DNA from: CAMLOF01 sp041913045
Lineage (GTDB): Bacteria > Pseudomonadota > Gammaproteobacteria > Burkholderiales > Burkholderiaceae_C
Length of the DNA: 64,000 nucleotides
NCBI GenBank assembly: GCA_041913045.1
Contig: JAYSGB010000015.1
Span: 14,390 to 78,389 of the forward strand
Reading direction: 5' to 3'
Position numbers and translations under genes: made by a program. Positions 1-8,902 of the stretch are shown here, in pieces; position 1 is the first letter of the stretch; every line of letters starts with the position of its first letter. Under the pieces are notes generated by a model. That model was not told where the DNA came from. It saw only the letters and a program-made list of their open reading frames with translations, and searched no databases.

Positions 1-893
1 AACTCGAGCGCGTGACCCGCCGCTACACCAGCGAAATCGGCCTCATCATCGGCCCCACCAAAGACATTCCCGCGCCCGACGTGAACACCAACGACCAGGT
101 GATGGCGTGGATGATGGACACCTACTCCATGAACGTCGGTGAAACCGCAACCGGCGTCGTTACCGGCAAACCCGTGGATCTGGGCGGCTCTCTTGGCCGA
201 CGCGAAGCCACTGGCCGAGGCGTCTTCACCGTGGGTGTTGAAGCGGCACGCCGCATCGGCCTTGACGTCAGCAAGGCACGCATCGCCGTCCAGGGCTTTG
301 GTAACGTCGGTGGCGTGGCAGGCAAGCTCTTTGCAGAAGCTGGTGCGCGCGTGGTCGCCGTTCAAGACCACGGCGGCACCATCTACCGCGAAGCTGGACT
401 GGACGTTCCGGCGCTGCTTGCTCACGTAGCCGAAAACGGCTCGGTTGCAGGCTTCCCCCACGCCGATGTGATCAGCCACGACACCTTCTGGGAAGTTGAT
501 TGCGACATCCTCATCCCGGCAGCCCTGGAGCAGCAGATCACGGAAAACAACGCCGACCGCATACGCGCTCGCATGATCATCGAAGGCGCCAACGGCCCGA
601 CCACGCCAGCCGCCGACGACATCCTGCGTGACCGCGGCGTGCTCGTTCTGCCGGACGTGATCGCCAACGCCGGCGGCGTGACGGTGAGCTACTTCGAGTG
701 GGTGCAGGATTTCTCCAGCTTCTTCTGGAGCGAGGAGGAAATCAACGAGCGCCTGATCCGTATCATGCGCAGCGCGTTCGACACGGTCTGGCACGTGGCC
801 GAGGAGCACGGTGTGAGCCTGCGTACCGCAACGTACATCGTGGCATGCCATCGCATCCTGCGCGCGCGTGACCTGCGCGGCCTCTACCCCTGA
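1..893 (+). CDS. gdhA: Glutamate dehydrogenase (Glu/Leu/Phe/Val family), 3' part only
   Basis: The gene runs in from the left edge: the frame is open from base 3 and reads LERVTRRYTSEIG, a core family stretch, so the GTG at 12 is not the real start. The protein interconverts glutamate and 2-oxoglutarate plus ammonium, using NAD(P). The Rossmann motif VQGFGNVGG of the C-terminal nucleotide-binding domain lies near base 300, and the family sequences EGANGPTTPAAD and LPDVIANAGGVTVSYFEW follow. The N-terminal substrate-binding domain is mostly outside the window. A GC-rich inverted repeat (901-919) follows the stop, and the next gene is convergent. Family assignment is firm. Coenzyme preference is not decided by what is visible. 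Confidence 0.95.
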   Translation, partial: LERVTRRYTSEIGLIIGPTKDIPAPDVNTNDQVMAWMMDTYSMNVGETATGVVTGKPVDLGGSLGRREATGRGVFTVGVEAARRIGLDVSKARIAVQGFGNVGGVAGKLFAEAGARVVAVQDHGGTIYREAGLDVPALLAHVAENGSVAGFPHADVISHDTFWEVDCDILIPAALEQQITENNADRIRARMIIEGANGPTTPAADDILRDRGVLVLPDVIANAGGVTVSYFEWVQDFSSFFWSEEEINERLIRIMRSAFDTVWHVAEEHGVSLRTATYIVACHRILRARDLRGLYP

Positions 894-900
894 TAACTGC

Positions 901-919
901 GGCGGGGTTGTCCCCCGCC
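901..919. terminator. GC-rich hairpin between convergent genes, possible shared terminator
   Basis: GGCGGGG and CCCCGCC form a perfect 7-bp inverted repeat around a 5-base loop, just after the gdhA stop and before the end of the convergent DUF1178 gene. No T-run follows on either strand, so termination activity is an inference from position. Confidence 0.35.
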
Positions 920-926
920 TGGGGTA

Positions 927-1391
927 TCACTGCAAGGTTTCCTTGAGCAGGGGCAGATCGGGCAACGGTATCACGCCAATGCCCTCCTCAAGGAGGTCGC
1001 GAGTCTCTTCCGGACTCGCGCGCCCCCGAATGCTTCGTTTCTCTGCATCGCCATGGTGCATGCGACGTGCTTCCGAAGCGAATCGTTCGCCCACGTCCTC
1101 GGTACCGGCCACCACTTCGCGCAACGCCTGAAGCATGGCGGCCTGCACCTCGGCTGGTACACCAGAGTGCGCTTCCTTGCCCAGCGTCGAAACCTTTGGC
1201 GTGCTTTTCTCTGGCGAGCTCGAATGCCCCAGATTCAACCTGGGCGCGCTCAACCGCTTTTCGACCCGTTTTTCACCACACACCGGGCATTCCAACAGTC
1301 CACTGGCAAGCTGGGATTGGAAATCTTCTTCAGAGGCGAACCAACCCTCAAAAACGTGGGCCTGCGCACATGCGAGGTTCAGGACCTTCAC
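927..1391 (-). CDS. DUF1178 family protein
   Basis: A 154-residue protein beginning MKVLNLACAQAHVFEGWF, typical of DUF1178. It has a CPVCGEK pair of cysteines near residue 37 and a basic stretch RVEKRLSAPRLNLG, so it may bind zinc. No biochemical function is known to me for the family. Its ATG overlaps the stop of the upstream Nudix gene by 4 bases, which suggests translational coupling. It is the last gene of the leftward run that begins upstream of complex I. Family call is firm; role unknown. Confidence 0.85.
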   Translation of the reverse strand: MKVLNLACAQAHVFEGWFASEEDFQSQLASGLLECPVCGEKRVEKRLSAPRLNLGHSSSPEKSTPKVSTLGKEAHSGVPAEVQAAMLQALREVVAGTEDVGERFASEARRMHHGDAEKRSIRGRASPEETRDLLEEGIGVIPLPDLPLLKETLQ

Positions 1392-1993
1392 GGCAAGGCC
1401 TCCTCAACGCTCCGCCAATCCAATGGCCAAGCACCGCTTTGAACGTTCTGCAACCACAAGGCACCGGTCAGGGTCTTGGCATCTGTAACCACACCGTCGC
1501 GACACGCCCGCAGAAGTTCGTCTGGCGTGGCTGTCAACACATCCAGAAACTCGCCTTCATCCAAGTGGCGTTCGCCCTGGGTCAAGCCCCTGGCAAACCA
1601 GATGTCGATGAACTCCGTGGCGTAGGAAATGACCGGGTGAAGAACGCCAGCACGGGCCCATTCGCGGGCACGGTAACCGGTTTCTTCAAGCAACTCGCGC
1701 TGTGCACAAACCAGAATGTCCTCGCCCGGATCGAGCTTGCCAGCCGGAAACTCGATCATCGCCCTCTGCAGGGGATAGCGAAACTGCCTCTCCAGTACCA
1801 CGCGCCCGTCATCCAGGATCGGTATGACCATGACGGCACCTGGATGGACTATGTACTCGCGTGTTGTCTGGGTTCCGTCGGGTAGCCGAACCACATCGCG
1901 CATGGCGTGCAGAAAATGGCCCCTAAATACGGTCTCGCTGCTGAGACGAACCTCCGCCAGATGCGCTGGCTGAACGTCGGGCAATAAGGTCAT
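1388..1993 (-). CDS. Nudix hydrolase, ADP-ribose pyrophosphatase type
   Basis: A 201-residue protein with a complete Nudix box: G, five residues, E, seven residues, then RELLEETGY, around residues 100-122. The preceding context VLERQFRYPLQRAMIEFPAGKLD is typical of ADP-sugar pyrophosphatases, which hydrolyse ADP-ribose to AMP and ribose 5-phosphate and so limit ADP-ribose released from NAD turnover. It lies 7 bases after the DUF2818 gene and overlaps the DUF1178 gene by 4 bases. Placement behind complex I links it loosely to NAD(H) metabolism. Substrate is inferred from family likeness only. Confidence 0.88.
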   Translation of the reverse strand: MTLLPDVQPAHLAEVRLSSETVFRGHFLHAMRDVVRLPDGTQTTREYIVHPGAVMVIPILDDGRVVLERQFRYPLQRAMIEFPAGKLDPGEDILVCAQRELLEETGYRAREWARAGVLHPVISYATEFIDIWFARGLTQGERHLDEGEFLDVLTATPDELLRACRDGVVTDAKTLTGALWLQNVQSGAWPLDWRSVEEALP

Positions 1994-2000
1994 GGCCGCC

Positions 2001-2303
2001 TCAACGGCGCCGACCCAGGTAGCGATAGACGAAACCCGGGAAGGCGAAAGTCAGGAACATGGCGCCAGTGATGGCGTAAAACTCCCAGCCCTGGGGATAG
2101 ATCTGCCCCTGGTGCTGCTCCAGCGCCAAACCGATACCACCGACAATCAGGTAGAGAACAAGCAACTCAACCAAACGCAGCCAAAGTGACTTGCTGGCGG
2201 CGCGCCAAGGAAGCACCGCCAGAAGGCGCTCATTGAAAAAAGGCAAATTGGCGGCCAGAAAGGCCGCCCCAATCACCAGCCAGACAGACAGGGATGAACT
2301 CAT
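2001..2303 (-). CDS. DUF2818 family small membrane protein
   Basis: About 100 residues from the ATG at 2303 (MSSSLSVWLVIGAAFLAANL). An in-frame upstream start at 2351 would run into nuoN, so 2303 is preferred. Three hydrophobic segments are visible at about residues 5-20, 45-60 and 75-95, and the C-terminus is basic (YRYLGRRR). The gene starts 14 bases after the nuoN stop, so it is almost certainly cotranscribed with complex I. As far as I know this family has no assigned function. Its position suggests a complex I accessory or assembly role, which is inference. Confidence 0.8.
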   Translation of the reverse strand: MSSSLSVWLVIGAAFLAANLPFFNERLLAVLPWRAASKSLWLRLVELLVLYLIVGGIGLALEQHQGQIYPQGWEFYAITGAMFLTFAFPGFVYRYLGRRR

Positions 2304-2317
2304 CCGGCTAGGATACC

Positions 2318-3802
2318 TCAGGCCAGCAAGGCCCGCACGGCATCGGCACAAAGGGCCATCAAGCCACCGGGAACAATGCCCAACACCAGAACCAGCGCAC
2401 CGTTCACCGACAGCACAGCACGCACGTCGAGGGGAGCATCGATTTGTGCCGTCTGCGTCGGAGCATCAAAGTACATCACTTTGATCACGCGCAGGTAGTA
2501 GAAGGCACCAATCAGGGACATGATGACAGCGAACACGGCCAGTCCGACGTAGATACCGCCGCCAGCCTGCAGCAGCGCCTGCAACACCGACAGCTTGGCG
2601 TAGAAGCCAACCAGAGGCGGCACGCCTGCGAGCGAGAACATGCAAGCAGCGAGAACGCCTGCGTAAAGCGGGCTGCGTTGGTTCAGGCCGGCAAGGTCAG
2701 AGATCTCCTCGGACTCGAAACCCTCGCGCGTCAGGAGCAACATAACGCCGAAGGTCGCCAGCGTGGTCAGCACGTAGGTCACGACGTAGAACATGGCCGC
2801 ACCATACGCATTGGCCACGTTGCTGGCGTCTCCGCCCACCACACCGCCAACAAACGCCAGCAGCATGAAACCCATCTGCGCAATCGTGGAGAAAGCCAGC
2901 ATGCGCTTGAAGTTGCTCTGAGCCACTGCCGCCAAGTTGCCAACCAGGAGCGACACCACGGCCAGTACTGCCAGCATCTGCTGCCAGTCGAAAGCCACGG
3001 GCAGCAGCCCTTCCACCAGCAGGCGCACGACGATGGCGAACGCTGCCAGCTTGGGCGCACCACCGATCACCAGAGTGATAGCGGTAGGCGCACCGTGATA
3101 GACGTCAGGCACCCACATGTGGAACGGCACCACGCCCAGCTTGAAAGCCAGACCTGCCACCACAAACACCACACCCAGCACCAGGACCTGCTTCTGCTCT
3201 ACCCCTGCGGCAACCACCTGAGCCACGGTAGGGATATCGAGCGAACCCGTCGCGCCATAGACCAGCGACAGGCCGTAAAGCAGAAAACCACTGGCCAAGG
3301 CACCCAGCACAAAGTACTTCATGGCAGCCTCGGTCGCACGAACATCGTCACGACGCAACGCCACCAGCGCGTAGCTGGACAGGGTCAGCGTTTCCAGGCC
3401 CATGTAGATGACCAGGAAGTTGTGGCCCGAAATCATCACGAACATGCCCAGCAGTGCGAACATCGCGAGCGTGAAGAACTCACCTCCACGCAACATGTCG
3501 CGGGCACCCGCATACGGGCGGCCATAGACCAGCGTCACCATCATGGCAATCGATGCAAAACACTTGAGCCAGGAGCCCATGGGGTCGCTCACCACCATGC
3601 CGCCAAAACCCTCCAGGGTCTGGCCACTGGACGCCAGGTAGCCCTCCAACACGGCAACCACGCCCAGGGTCAACAGCGTCAAACGGTAAGTCGCGCCACG
3701 CAGCGGAGACTTGACCACCAGATCGAACAGGGCGATCACGCAGGCCATCCCCAACAGCAGCAGTTCGGGGTAGACCGTGGCCCAGCTGAGACTGTCAATC
3801 AT
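2318..3802 (-). CDS. nuoN: NADH-quinone oxidoreductase subunit N
   Basis: 494 residues, the usual length of NuoN. It is an antiporter-like membrane-arm subunit of respiratory complex I, thought to contribute to proton pumping as electrons pass from NADH to ubiquinone. About 14 hydrophobic helices are visible, with the family stretches FVVAGLAFKLGVVPFHMWVPD and AFSTIAQMGFMLLAF around residues 215-320. It is the last of the 14 nuo genes, 30 bases after nuoM, and is followed closely by the DUF2818 gene. Confidence 0.97.
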   Translation of the reverse strand: MIDSLSWATVYPELLLLGMACVIALFDLVVKSPLRGATYRLTLLTLGVVAVLEGYLASSGQTLEGFGGMVVSDPMGSWLKCFASIAMMVTLVYGRPYAGARDMLRGGEFFTLAMFALLGMFVMISGHNFLVIYMGLETLTLSSYALVALRRDDVRATEAAMKYFVLGALASGFLLYGLSLVYGATGSLDIPTVAQVVAAGVEQKQVLVLGVVFVVAGLAFKLGVVPFHMWVPDVYHGAPTAITLVIGGAPKLAAFAIVVRLLVEGLLPVAFDWQQMLAVLAVVSLLVGNLAAVAQSNFKRMLAFSTIAQMGFMLLAFVGGVVGGDASNVANAYGAAMFYVVTYVLTTLATFGVMLLLTREGFESEEISDLAGLNQRSPLYAGVLAACMFSLAGVPPLVGFYAKLSVLQALLQAGGGIYVGLAVFAVIMSLIGAFYYLRVIKVMYFDAPTQTAQIDAPLDVRAVLSVNGALVLVLGIVPGGLMALCADAVRALLA

Positions 3803-3832
3803 TGTTGTGCTCTTTCGAATCTAGGATCAAAC

Positions 3833-5308
3833 TCAGGGCAGCTTGGAAACGGCCACGTGCTTCAGCAATTCCGCCACCGACGGGTTCATCACATCGGTGA
3901 ACGGCTTGGGATGAATACCCATGTAAAGCACCATGACAGCCAGCAACGCCATGACCAGGAACTCACGCTTGTTGATATCCAGGAGCGCCTTGACGTTGTC
4001 GTTGCCGACGGGCCCCAGATAGACACGCTTGAACATCCACAGCGAGTACGCTGCGCCAAAAATCAGCGCGGTGGATGCAGCCATGCCGACCCAGAAGTTC
4101 ACTTTCACAGCACCCAGGATCACCATCCACTCACCCACAAAGCCAGCGGTACCCGGCAGGCCGCAGTTGGCCATGGTGAACAGCAACGCGAAGGCGGCGA
4201 AGTTGGGCATGGTGTTGACGACACCACCGTAATCGGCGATTTCGCGGGAGTGCACGCGGTCATACAGGACGCCAATGCCCAGGAACATCGCAGCAGAGAC
4301 GAAGCCGTGGGCAATCATCTGCACGATGGCACCGGAGACCGCCAGGTCGTTGAACAGGAAGAAGCCCAGCGACACGAAGCCCATGTGTGCCACGGACGAA
4401 TAAGCCACAAGCTTCTTCATGTCCTTCTGGACCATGGCCACCAGCCCGACGTAGATCACGGCGATCAGAGACAGACCGATCATGAAACCAGCCCACTCAT
4501 GGGACGCATCGGGTGCGATGGGCAGAGAGAACCGCAGGAAGCCATAGGCGCCCAGCTTCAGCATGATGGCGGCCAGCACGGCGGAGCCACCCGTAGGCGC
4601 TTCCACGTGCACGTCGGGCAGCCAGGTGTGAACCGGCCACATCGGCACCTTCACGGCAAACGCTGCGAAGAAGGCAAAGAACAGTGCCGTCTGCACGCCG
4701 GCACCCAGTGGTAGCTTGTGCCAGGTGGCCAGATCGAAGCTGCCACCCGAGGCGTTGTACAGGTAAATCAACGCGACCAGCATCAGCAGCGAGCCGAGCA
4801 GCGTGTACAGGAAGAACTTGAACGCAGCGTAGATCTTGTTCGGCCCGCCCCAGATACCAATGATCAGGTACATGGGGATCAGCGTGGCCTCGAAGAACAC
4901 GTAGAACAGCATCGCGTCGACGGCAGCGAACACACCGATCATCAGACCGGACAGGATCAGGAACGCGCCCATGTACTGGTTGACTCGCTCGGTGATCACT
5001 TCCCAGCCCGCGATGACGACGATCACGGTGATGAAGGCGGTCAGCAGGATCAACCAAAGAGAGATACCGTCCACCCCGAGGTGGTAATGCACATTGAAAC
5101 GCTCGATCCAGACGCTCTTCTCGACGAACTGCATCGCGGCGGAACCAACCTCGAAACCGGTGTACAGAGGCACAGTCACGGCCAGACCCACCAGCGCACC
5201 GATCAACGCAATCCAGCGCACGGCGTTGGCATGCTCGTCACGGCCTACAGCCAGCAGCACGGTACCAAAGAAGATAGGCACCCAGATCGCAAGGCTCAAC
5301 AAACCCAT
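3833..5308 (-). CDS. nuoM: NADH-quinone oxidoreductase subunit M
   Basis: 491 residues, normal for NuoM. It is the second antiporter-like proton-channel subunit of the complex I membrane arm. Recognisable stretches are FEATLIPMYLIIGIWGG (conserved helix with the buried glutamate, near residue 140), VPMWPVHTWLPDVHVEAPT and VAYSSVAHMGFVSLG. It lies 13 bases downstream of nuoL and 30 upstream of nuoN, consistent with one transcript. Confidence 0.97.
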   Translation of the reverse strand: MGLLSLAIWVPIFFGTVLLAVGRDEHANAVRWIALIGALVGLAVTVPLYTGFEVGSAAMQFVEKSVWIERFNVHYHLGVDGISLWLILLTAFITVIVVIAGWEVITERVNQYMGAFLILSGLMIGVFAAVDAMLFYVFFEATLIPMYLIIGIWGGPNKIYAAFKFFLYTLLGSLLMLVALIYLYNASGGSFDLATWHKLPLGAGVQTALFFAFFAAFAVKVPMWPVHTWLPDVHVEAPTGGSAVLAAIMLKLGAYGFLRFSLPIAPDASHEWAGFMIGLSLIAVIYVGLVAMVQKDMKKLVAYSSVAHMGFVSLGFFLFNDLAVSGAIVQMIAHGFVSAAMFLGIGVLYDRVHSREIADYGGVVNTMPNFAAFALLFTMANCGLPGTAGFVGEWMVILGAVKVNFWVGMAASTALIFGAAYSLWMFKRVYLGPVGNDNVKALLDINKREFLVMALLAVMVLYMGIHPKPFTDVMNPSVAELLKHVAVSKLP

Positions 5309-5321
5309 TTTGTTCTTCTCC

Positions 5322-7361
5322 TTATTTGGCGAGCCACACGAAGTAGGTCATGAACGCAAGCACGCCCACGATCATCACGAACGCATAGTGGTATAGGAAA
5401 CCAGTCTGGCCACGGCGCACCACGGCAGACACGGCACCGACAATCTTCCAGCTCAGGTTGACCACGGCACCTTCGATCAGACCGCGATCACCACCCTTCC
5501 ACAGGCCAACACCAATACCGCGCGCAGCCTTGGCGATGATGTTCTCGTTGATCCAGTCCATGTAGTACTTGTTTTCGAGGATCACGATGATGGGGCGCAG
5601 TGCCTTGGCGATGGCCGCTGGCAGCGCCGGGTTCACCAGGTACATATACCAGGCCAGCAGTGCGCCTCCTGCAGCCAGGTAGAGCGGAGGCGTGCTCAGC
5701 GCATGCATTGCCATGGCCAGAGGGCCGTGGAACTCCTCGGCAAAACGTTCCATCGCCGGGTGCAGTTCCGCGTTCACACGGATGGCATCGGCCAGGAAGT
5801 CACCGAACAGCATGGGCTGGATGGTCAGGTAACCGATGACAACTGACGGGATCGCCAGCAGGAGCAGGGGCACCGTGACAACCCAGGGCGACTCGTGCGG
5901 GTTGCCGTCACCGTGGTGGCCGTGGTCATCGTGGTGATGATCGTCGTGGTGTGCATCGGGGTTCTGGTCGTAACGCTCACTGCCGTGGAACACCAGGAAG
6001 TACAGACGGAACGAGTAGAAGGACGTGACGAAAACGCCAGCCATCACGGCGAAGTAGGCGAAACCAGCCGCAGGCAGGTTGCTGAAGTGCACCGCCTCGA
6101 TGATGCTGTCCTTGGAATAGAAACCCGAGAACAGGGGGGTGCCGATCAGTGCCAGCGTACCCAGCAGCGAGGTGATCCAGGTGATGGGCATGTACTTGCG
6201 CACGGCGCCCATCCAACGGATGTCCTGGTTGTGGTGCATACCGATGATGACCGAGCCAGCCGCCAGGAACAACAGCGCCTTGAAGAAGGCGTGCGTCATC
6301 AGGTGGAACACCGCCACCGAGTAGGCGGACGCACCCAGGGCGACCGTCATGTAGCCGAGCTGGGACAGCGTGGAATAGGCCACCACGCGCTTGATGTCGT
6401 TCTGGATGATGCCCAGGAAACCCATGAACAGAGCTGTGATGGCGCCAATCACGAGGATGAAGTTCAGGGCCGTGTCGGACAATTCATAGATCGGCGACAT
6501 GCGCGAGACCATGAAGATACCAGCGGTCACCATGGTGGCGGCGTGGATCAGCGCGGAGATCGGCGTCGGGCCTTCCATGGAGTCGGGCAGCCAGACGTGC
6601 AGCGGGAACTGGGCGGATTTACCCATGGCGCCGATGAACAGGCAGATGCCGATCACAGTCACCAGCATCGCGTCCTGGCCCATGATGTACCAGGGGAACT
6701 CGATGGCGGCCAGCTCTGGCGCCTTGGCGAAGATCTCGGTGTAGTTCAGGCTGCCGGTGTAGGCGGCGATGAGACCGATGCCCAGAATGAAGCCGAAGTC
6801 ACCCACACGGTTAACCAGGAAGGCCTTCATGTTCGCAAAGATCGCCGTCGGCTTGTTGAACCAGAAGCCGATCAGCAGATAGGACACCAGGCCCACCGCT
6901 TCCCAGCCGAAGAACAACTGCAACAGGTTGTTGCTCATGACGAGCATGAGCATGGAGAACGTGAACAGAGAGATGTATGCGAAGAAGCGGTTGTAGCCAG
7001 CATCTTCTTCCATGTAGCCGATGGTGTAGATGTGCACCATCAGCGACACGAAGGTCACCACACACATCATCATGGCGGTAAGGCCATCGACCATGAAGCC
7101 GATTTCCATCTTCAGGCCGCCCACGACCATCCACTCATAGATGGTCTGGTTGAAACGCGCGCCGTCCATGGCCACGCTCTTGAGCGTCATGGCGGAGATG
7201 ATGAACGCGATGAACACGCCCAGGATGGTGAGGGTGTGCGACGCGCGGCGGCCGATCACGTTGCCGCCAAAGGTCGTGCCCAGTATGCCGGCCAATGCCG
7301 ACCCCACCAGTGGTGCCAGGGGCACCGCCAGCAGCGCGCTTGCAGAAAGGCTTGTACTCAT
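5322..7361 (-). CDS. nuoL: NADH-quinone oxidoreductase subunit L
   Basis: 679 residues, the distal antiporter-like subunit of complex I with the long C-terminal lateral helix. Family stretches include FFGWEAVGLVSYLLIGFW near residue 150, FPLHVWLPDSMEGPTPISAL near 255 and VAYSTLSQLGYM near 330. A conspicuous histidine- and aspartate-rich loop, beginning DAHHDDHHHDDHGHHGDG near residue 470, lies between two membrane helices. It is the third nuo gene from the 3' end, 31 bases after nuoK. Confidence 0.97.
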   Translation of the reverse strand: MSTSLSASALLAVPLAPLVGSALAGILGTTFGGNVIGRRASHTLTILGVFIAFIISAMTLKSVAMDGARFNQTIYEWMVVGGLKMEIGFMVDGLTAMMMCVVTFVSLMVHIYTIGYMEEDAGYNRFFAYISLFTFSMLMLVMSNNLLQLFFGWEAVGLVSYLLIGFWFNKPTAIFANMKAFLVNRVGDFGFILGIGLIAAYTGSLNYTEIFAKAPELAAIEFPWYIMGQDAMLVTVIGICLFIGAMGKSAQFPLHVWLPDSMEGPTPISALIHAATMVTAGIFMVSRMSPIYELSDTALNFILVIGAITALFMGFLGIIQNDIKRVVAYSTLSQLGYMTVALGASAYSVAVFHLMTHAFFKALLFLAAGSVIIGMHHNQDIRWMGAVRKYMPITWITSLLGTLALIGTPLFSGFYSKDSIIEAVHFSNLPAAGFAYFAVMAGVFVTSFYSFRLYFLVFHGSERYDQNPDAHHDDHHHDDHGHHGDGNPHESPWVVTVPLLLLAIPSVVIGYLTIQPMLFGDFLADAIRVNAELHPAMERFAEEFHGPLAMAMHALSTPPLYLAAGGALLAWYMYLVNPALPAAIAKALRPIIVILENKYYMDWINENIIAKAARGIGVGLWKGGDRGLIEGAVVNLSWKIVGAVSAVVRRGQTGFLYHYAFVMIVGVLAFMTYFVWLAK

Positions 7362-7392
7362 TGTTGTGACTTTGCGTAAAAACCCTTGAGCC

Positions 7393-7704
7393 TCAGCCCT
7401 TGAGCGTGTTGAGCTCGTCCACGTTGATGGACGACTTGTTGCGGAACAGCAGCACCAGGATGGCCAGGCCGATGGCCGACTCGGCCGCAGCGACGGTCAG
7501 GATGAAGAACACGAAGACTTGTCCCTGCATGTCACCCAGGTAGTGCGAGAAGGCGACAAAGTTCATGTTCACGGCCAGCAGCATCAGTTCGATGGCCATG
7601 AGCAGCACGATCAGGTTCTTGCGGTTCAGGAAGATACCTACCACCGACAGCGCAAACAAGATGGCGCCGAGTGACAGGAAATGACCCAATGTGAGGCTCG
7701 TCAT
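7393..7704 (-). CDS. nuoK: NADH-quinone oxidoreductase subunit K
   Basis: 103 residues with three membrane helices, typical of NuoK. The two buried glutamates used in proton translocation are seen in VLLMAIELMLLAVN (about residue 37) and in TVAAAESAIGLAI (about residue 72). The ATG overlaps the stop of nuoJ by 4 bases, indicating translational coupling within the operon. Confidence 0.97.
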   Translation of the reverse strand: MTSLTLGHFLSLGAILFALSVVGIFLNRKNLIVLLMAIELMLLAVNMNFVAFSHYLGDMQGQVFVFFILTVAAAESAIGLAILVLLFRNKSSINVDELNTLKG

Positions 7705-8354
7705 GCCTTGCCCTCCTCTTTGACTTGTTCCGCAGCTGGCTCGGCGGCACGGGTGGCGGCCATGGGCACCACCACCAGACGGTCGGCGGCCTTGACCTTG
7801 ACCTGGATGCCCGGGTTGATGGCCTTGCTGTCCTTGCGCTGACGCAGGGTCAGCGCGATGGCGGTGATCATTGCGACCAGCAACACCACCGCTGCGACTT
7901 GGATGGGATACAGGTAGTGCTGGTAAAGCAGCACACCCAGGGCATGGGTGTTGGAGTGGTCGGCCGCGTGCATGGCACTGGTCGCAGCCAGCTCATTAAC
8001 CGTCAGGCGCGGGAAACCAGCCCACAAAACGGCGATCAGTTCGGCACTGACCAACACGCCCAGGATAACCGCAAGCGGGAAATGCTTCCAGAAACCTTCG
8101 CGGATCGCATCGATATTGATGTCGAGCATCATCACCACGAAGAGGAAGAGCACCATCACGGCACCCAGGTACACCAGCACCAGGGTGATGCCCAGGAATT
8201 CGGCCTTCAGCAACAGCCACACAGCTGCCGCCTGTGAGAAGGCCAGCATGAGGTAGAGAACCGCGTGCACGGGGTTGCGCGCGGTGATGACCCGGTAGGC
8301 CGCAAACAGCAGCACCGCCGAGAACAGGTAGAAGAAGCCAGCTTGGTAATCCAT
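7701..8354 (-). CDS. nuoJ: NADH-quinone oxidoreductase subunit J
   Basis: 217 residues from the ATG at 8354 (MDYQAGFFYLFSAVLLFAAYR). An in-frame start at 8522 lies inside nuoI and is rejected. It is a membrane subunit of complex I. Five helices are visible in the first 165 residues, including GITLVLVYLGAVMVLFLFVV, the segment with the pi-bulge helix of the family. The C-terminal 50 residues are a charged, alanine- and valine-rich cytoplasmic tail not required by the core fold. It begins 22 bases after nuoI and overlaps nuoK by 4. Confidence 0.95.
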   Translation of the reverse strand: MDYQAGFFYLFSAVLLFAAYRVITARNPVHAVLYLMLAFSQAAAVWLLLKAEFLGITLVLVYLGAVMVLFLFVVMMLDINIDAIREGFWKHFPLAVILGVLVSAELIAVLWAGFPRLTVNELAATSAMHAADHSNTHALGVLLYQHYLYPIQVAAVVLLVAMITAIALTLRQRKDSKAINPGIQVKVKAADRLVVVPMAATRAAEPAAEQVKEEGKA

Positions 8355-8376
8355 GGTCGTCTCGTGCCTCGGGCGG

Positions 8377-8886
8377 TCAGCGGTACTTGGCGTCCGCAGC
8401 CTTGGCTGCGGCGATATCTTTTTCGTAGCGGTCGCCAACGGCCAGCAGCATGTCCTTGGTGAAGTACAGGTCACCCCGCTTTTCACCGTGGTATTCGAAT
8501 ATGTGGGTCTCGACGATGGCATCGACCGGGCAGGCTTCTTCGCAGAAACCGCAGAAGATGCACTTGGTCAGGTCGATGTCATAGCGAGTGGTACGGCGGG
8601 TGCCGTCTTCACGCTGATCGGATTCAATGGTGATGGCCATCGCCGGACAGACAGCTTCACAGAGCTTGCACGCAATGCATCGCTCCTCGCCGTTGTCGTA
8701 ACGGCGCTGGGCATGCAGCCCACGGAAGCGTGGCGACAGGGGCGTCTTCTCTTCGGGAAACTGCACGGTCACCTTGCGGCGCAGCGCGTAGCGGCCGGTC
8801 AGGGCCATGCCCTTGAACAGCTCGACCAGCAGGAAGCTCTTGAAGAAGTCGCGGAAAGAGAAAGGCGCAACAGCGGTGGCAGACAT
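8377..8886 (-). CDS. nuoI: NADH-quinone oxidoreductase subunit I (two 4Fe-4S clusters)
   Basis: 169 residues. It carries clusters N6a and N6b, which pass electrons from the peripheral arm towards NuoB. Both ferredoxin motifs are intact: CIACKLCEAVCP near residue 72 and CIFCGFCEEACP near residue 112. The N-terminus has an amphipathic segment that would anchor the subunit at the membrane. It lies between nuoH and nuoJ in the standard order. Confidence 0.97.
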   Translation of the reverse strand: MSATAVAPFSFRDFFKSFLLVELFKGMALTGRYALRRKVTVQFPEEKTPLSPRFRGLHAQRRYDNGEERCIACKLCEAVCPAMAITIESDQREDGTRRTTRYDIDLTKCIFCGFCEEACPVDAIVETHIFEYHGEKRGDLYFTKDMLLAVGDRYEKDIAAAKAADAKYR

Positions 8887-8902
8887 GTTGTTCGGGCCTC
8901 CT

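Noticed and set aside
2444..4714. Long open frame (756 codons) on the plus strand opposite nuoN and nuoM
   Set aside because: Its translation is rich in His, Gln and Arg with no domain, as expected for the antisense of a membrane-protein gene. The minus-strand genes are certain.
5895..7379. Open frame on the plus strand opposite nuoL
   Set aside because: Same reason: low-complexity His/Glu/Val composition and no family motif; nuoL on the other strand is complete.
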